Positions 59,922-64,000 of a DNA stretch of 64,000 nucleotides are shown here, piece after piece. A model generated the notes under the pieces. The model did no database searches. It was not told the DNA's origin and worked only from the letters and a program-made list of their open reading frames with translations. This DNA comes from Apostichopus japonicus. Taxonomy: Eukaryota > Echinodermata > Holothuroidea > Aspidochirotida > Stichopodidae. Position 1 is the first letter of the stretch, and each line of letters begins with the position of its first letter. Location of the stretch: assembly GCF_037975245.1 (NCBI RefSeq), contig NC_092568.1:36299001-36363000 (forward strand). Direction: 5' to 3'. Position numbers and translations under genes: made by a program.

Positions 59922-61092
59922 CTTGTCATATGGAGATAAAAGCTTTCTTTTTGAAGAAGTTTCTTGACATGATATACTAGTTGTCAAATGGTCCTTTTTT
60001 TTTGCTCCACAGTCCACTGTTATGTTATGATTACTACTGTTCGGTGTTCGGTCTACATTAATAAATAGCGTAAACTCATCGACTGCTGCCTTGACGGGTA
60101 CAGCAGGTTACTCCGCGGATTCTAAGTGCATACGTGCTGCGCCTTCGTTTTCAGTGACAGCTCAGGTATATACCACTAATATATATTTTCAACTATACAC
60201 AGTACACATACATGTATCCTACTAGGGAGCAGCTACTCTCCCTGATCCTACGTCGCTTACTTATCCATGTGTTCACTTCTGGCCCCGTAGCCTTGCAGGA
60301 ATTCTGAGCAGGATTTAAACCAAAAATATTCAATACTGGTGTCCTGCAACTTACACAGCTTTGGTACGCACGACGATGACTCAGAATGGGTGCTACATAC
60401 AGTAGTCTGCATGAGGAGAGGCCTGGAACGGTTTCCCCCTGTGTCCCGGCGTGGCTACTTGTCTGGCCTTTTAGGACCCGGCCATTGAGAATCAATCCTA
60501 GTGCTGTGGCCTTCAGTGTATAAGTACTACGGAATCAAATGTGTTATTGTATCTTATGGTGGTGGTGGTGGGGGGGGGGGGGGTCTCTATATAACTTTTG
60601 CTAGACGGGGACCGTCAATGCCTCCCCATCCACTTTCATGGATAAATCATCGTAAAACGATGTTACAAATAATTGGAATAAGTGTTTCACCAAAGCATTA
60701 TATAACATCAGGAACATAACAAAAGTGTATAAAGATATACGGTAACGTACGTTTCGTCAAGTATGGCAAAGCGACATGTTGAACTGCTCAATTGTATCAA
60801 GACTTAATACAGTGATGTTGAATTTACATATTTTGCAAATTTATATGGTGATGATAAAATCATAACTGGTATTAACCCACAAGATTTGGTATGACAGTCA
60901 AAAAAGGTGCGATGAGTGGAGGACTTATTTCTTACTTATTTCAATGTAAATTTTCTTTGATGAATATATTGTGTTTGCAAATGCTGATTCTGAAGTAATG
61001 AAGTTCTTAATTACTATGCATAATCTAGTGGAGTGGCAGTGGTTTCAGTGTAAACATCGTTACAAGTTTACCTGGGAAATAATTAAAGAAAG

Positions 61093-61470
61093 CAGTGGCG
61101 TAGGAAGGTACTTTTGAGTGGGGGGGGGGGGCTGAAGACTGATGGCCGGCCTGGGGGAGGGGTCTAATGGGAGGGGGTGTCCCCCTCCCCTTTGGAATTT
61201 TTTGCATTTCCAGGTGGCCTCAGATGCAATTTGGTGCAATATAGCACACTTCAACACGCACTCCATTTTGTAAACTTAATTTTGTATTTTCACCTGGCCT
61301 TAGATGCAATTTGGTGCTCCAAATGAGATTTTTTTCTCATTTGGAAATGAAAAAGGGGTTTTCTGACTTGCGAACCGGGGGGCGGAATGATACTTCCGCC
61401 CCTCCACATTTTTCACTGGGGGGGCTGGCGCCCCCAGCCCCCCCCGGTTCCTACGCCCTTGAAAGAAAGT
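61093..61470 (+). mobile_element. GGCGTAGGAA-type non-autonomous element
   Basis: Begins GTGGCGTAGGAAGG and ends GGTTCCTACGCCC, near inverted termini. Flanked by AAAGAAAG on both sides (8-bp apparent target duplication). The interior repeats AGATGCAATTTGGTG twice. Confidence 0.7.
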
Positions 61471-61799
61471 GACAGCTGGGTCCCAAGCATGACTTTTAAA
61501 CTAGGATATCTCCCAAACGTAGCAATTCCATAGCTATTTGGGGACAGTTGTTCTTCATAAAGGTGTGCTAGCGTCTGCTTATAATAGCGACTTTATTTCA
61601 TACATGATACCGATTCCCAGAGATTGCAGGTTTAGAGTGTTATATTTGTATTTGTGACAATTAACGAGAAACTTTAAAAAAAAACAGAATGCAAAATGCA
61701 TTGAGGTTTCGATGACTTCAATGCACTAGACTTCTGCTTGTTAGTATAACCAGAACTAGCTGTTACAATAACACTATGGCATGATAACACAGGTCAGTC

Positions 61800-62890
61800 T
61801 GCTGTACGTGGCTATACACACCTCCATCAAAAAAAAATAGGGGTCTTGTACTCAATGTTATGAATCCACACACCAAGTATCACAAAACCAAACCAAACCT
61901 TGATCTCTAATAACTTCGCACATTAAGGTTGCAGAGTCAACTTATGGACAATTAAGATTGGAATATGGCCACGAAACTTCAAATAATCAACTTGGAAGAA
62001 GCTAATACAGGTCACTGGAGGTCAACCTGAGGTCAAAGGTCACCCAAATGCAGGTCGACTATTAGATTACAATAACGTAACTCCCAACCGTGATGGACAT
62101 TTGGTTCTCAAGTTTTTGCAAATATACTAGTTTTTGACCCCTAATTGATCTTTATTGACCTTGGATCACATGACTGTTATGTTTGGAAACGACCCTTTAC
62201 CCCATTCACAACGAGTCAACAAAAATTAACCATGTCGGACCCTGTCAATGGTAGTTTCACAAGTTATTGCCAAAAAAAAAACACATTTTGACCCATAATT
62301 GACCTTTGGTGACCTTGGATCACATCACGGTTATTTTGGAAATTGTGCCCCTACGTCATCCACAATTTGTCTCATATATCAGCCATGTCAGACTTCGTGA
62401 CTAGAAGTTGTTGCAAAACGTAGCATAATTTGGCAGTTTTTTGCACATATAAAAGCAACCTTGAATGAGCTTGGATGACCTAATGATTTTTATCAAAAGT
62501 GTTCCCCTTGATGATGTGCACTCTGTCCTAAAATCCCAACCTTGATGGACATTTGGTTCTCAAGTTATTGCAAAAATACTGGTTTTTGACCCCTAATTGA
62601 CCTTTGTTGACCTTGGATTATATAACCGTTATGTTTGGAAACGATCCCTTACCCCATTTACAACTACTCCCAAAATATAAACCATGTCGGACCGTGTCAA
62701 TGGGAGTTATTGCTAATTGTTTTAACATTTTAGCTTCTAACTTTTCGGCCTCCAACTGACCTTTGGTGACCTTCACAGGCACCAAAAACAATAGCGCACA
62801 TCTACTCAATATGATACTCATATACACCAAATATTAGATTGGTCCAAGCTTCCCTACTTGAGATATCGTGTTTACAAGCGAGGCGTCACA
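61800..62890 (+). repeat. TGACCT-rich dispersed repeat
   Basis: Repeated ATTGACCTTTGGTGACCTTG words, TTGGTTCTCAAGTT and GTTATGTTTGGAAACGA blocks, ending with GAGATATCGTGTTTACAAGC and a CA-rich tract (ACACACACACGTACACGCAT). Probably several nested or tandem copies of one family. Confidence 0.75.
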
Positions 62891-63434
62891 CACACACGTA
62901 CACGCATACACACGTACACTCTCCGCCTGCATGAATGCATAGGTTACGATTATCATCGAAACTAAAAATAGTGCTTTGACCTTGGATTGGAAATGGTTTG
63001 ACTTTTCGCTACGGGGTTAAACTTAATCTTAGAAACGGAAAGTTCAGAGTGAAGCTCTCCAGAGTGAAGTCCTAATGTAGTTCCTTCATACAAAGGAACT
63101 CTCGGTGGTTGGTCTATATACGGCTCTAGATCCTAGGTTTAACAGGGACTTATCTGAAACTGATTTAAAAATATCTGCAATTATTTGCAAAAACCTTACA
63201 TAAAATTGAGATACCTGAATTTAAATTTCAGATATCTGAAATTTATGCGAGAGATCTAAATTCGTTATCATACGCCACGGCTGCCAAACGTAACCGACAT
63301 GTATTATTATTATTTATGTGCATTTGGCTAGCCATAGGAGGGTGACGGTGTCACAGTATGTTAGCACCAATCAAAATAGATCTTAAAGAAGGTTTGGGGT
63401 TTCAGCCAATCGCTGCCAAGCACCCCAAATCAAG

Positions 63435-63522
63435 ATGTCTGCGCCCATAGATGTAAACAAAGTGCAAAGCGTATACGAGAAGAATGGCGACTTCCAGCCC
63501 GACTTCAAGCGTGTATAGTCAA
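63435..63522 (+). other. Candidate first coding exon of a rightward gene
   Basis: Nested ATGs at 63435 (MSAPIDVNKVQSVYEKNGDF, then a stop at 63516) and at 63484 (MATSSPTSSVYSQ, running into CAAG/GTGAAG at about 63522). Either could start a gene leaving the window. No family was recognised. Confidence 0.2.
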
Positions 63523-64000
63523 GGTGAAGGAGCATAGAAATAGAGAAATGGCGAGCGGTCGATTCGGGCGCTTTGGAAGTGATGGAGAAGTCCGAATTTC
63601 GATATAGCCTACCTATAACTAGTAGTAGGCATAGTATTAACTACTGTAGTTCTACTAGTACTACAGTAGTACTAGCATACTAGGCGTAACTGTATCTTAG
63701 GAATGTAACTGTGTTAGCCTTACTTAGGCCTGCAAACTGTACTGCCAGTGTCATGCACGGCAATTCACTCTGGTATTTTAATAATTATTAGTACCCTAGG
63801 GCCTAGGATCAATACTTAGCTTTGTACTGGTGGATCCAAGGGGAGGGGTGACGTGCTTTCCCAAAGGCGATTCACAATATGTCTATAATGCCCCATTGTT
63901 TGTCCTTTGTACACTGTATAACAATGTGCAGCGTATTGTCTGCAATTTTGAAAAATATATTATTACCAAGTACTCACTCCACATGTTCTTCAGCACTAGG

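Larger units (their letters stand above)
59922..63434. other. Upstream DNA of the death-domain gene, no gene recognised
   Basis: Contains the presumed death-domain gene promoter, a GGCGTAGGAA-type element (61100-61470), and a TGACCT-rich repeat (61800-62890) ending in a CA-rich tract. No coding exon could be supported. Confidence 0.6.

Overview
The window is animal nuclear DNA: AT-rich, intron-dense, with GT..AG introns, many minisatellites, C/G homopolymer runs and short non-autonomous transposons. Both genes are on the minus strand. The gene content and repeat types suggest a marine invertebrate deuterostome, most likely an echinoderm and possibly a sea cucumber. The organism call is inference. 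No rRNA, tRNA, CRISPR array or bacterial-type operon was seen.

Gene 1 (minus strand, coding 30580 to 4870) is a complete FANCM orthologue, the Fanconi anaemia DNA translocase. I rebuilt it as 24 exons whose lengths sum to 7308 nt, exactly 2436 codons, with every splice phase matching. It carries the conserved N-terminal peptide, the superfamily-2 helicase core, the MHF-binding segment, a long acidic central exon, a degenerate ERCC4-type nuclease domain and a C-terminal helix-hairpin-helix. Two copies of an NFDLNF-type acidic motif resemble the RMI-binding MM2 motif of vertebrate FANCM.

Gene 2 (minus strand, coding 59921 to 38234) is the most novel object here. Fifteen common exons, all ending in phase 1, encode two tandem modules of a TIR-like alpha/beta domain, then a long low-complexity linker, then a death domain resembling that of MyD88. 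Exons 2-3-4 and 6-7-8 are a duplicated three-exon cassette. Two different death-domain exons follow, each with the same entry phase, its own stop codon and its own downstream AATAAA, so the gene can make two proteins (874 or 863 residues) that differ only in the death domain. I do not recognise a named orthologue. An innate-immune or apoptotic adaptor is the likeliest role by architecture.

Layout: 1-4869 is flanking DNA downstream of FANCM with a 120-bp direct duplication. 4870-30580 is FANCM, whose introns hold several minisatellites and a set of GTTAACGTATGT motifs spaced near 180 bp. 30581-38233 is an intergenic stretch rich in inverted-repeat elements. 38234-59921 is the death-domain gene, whose introns hold a 140-bp array, a 52-bp array, a 22-bp array, a LINE 3' fragment and MITE-like elements. 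59922-64000 is upstream DNA with elements of a TGACCT-rich repeat family and a possible plus-strand first exon near 63435.
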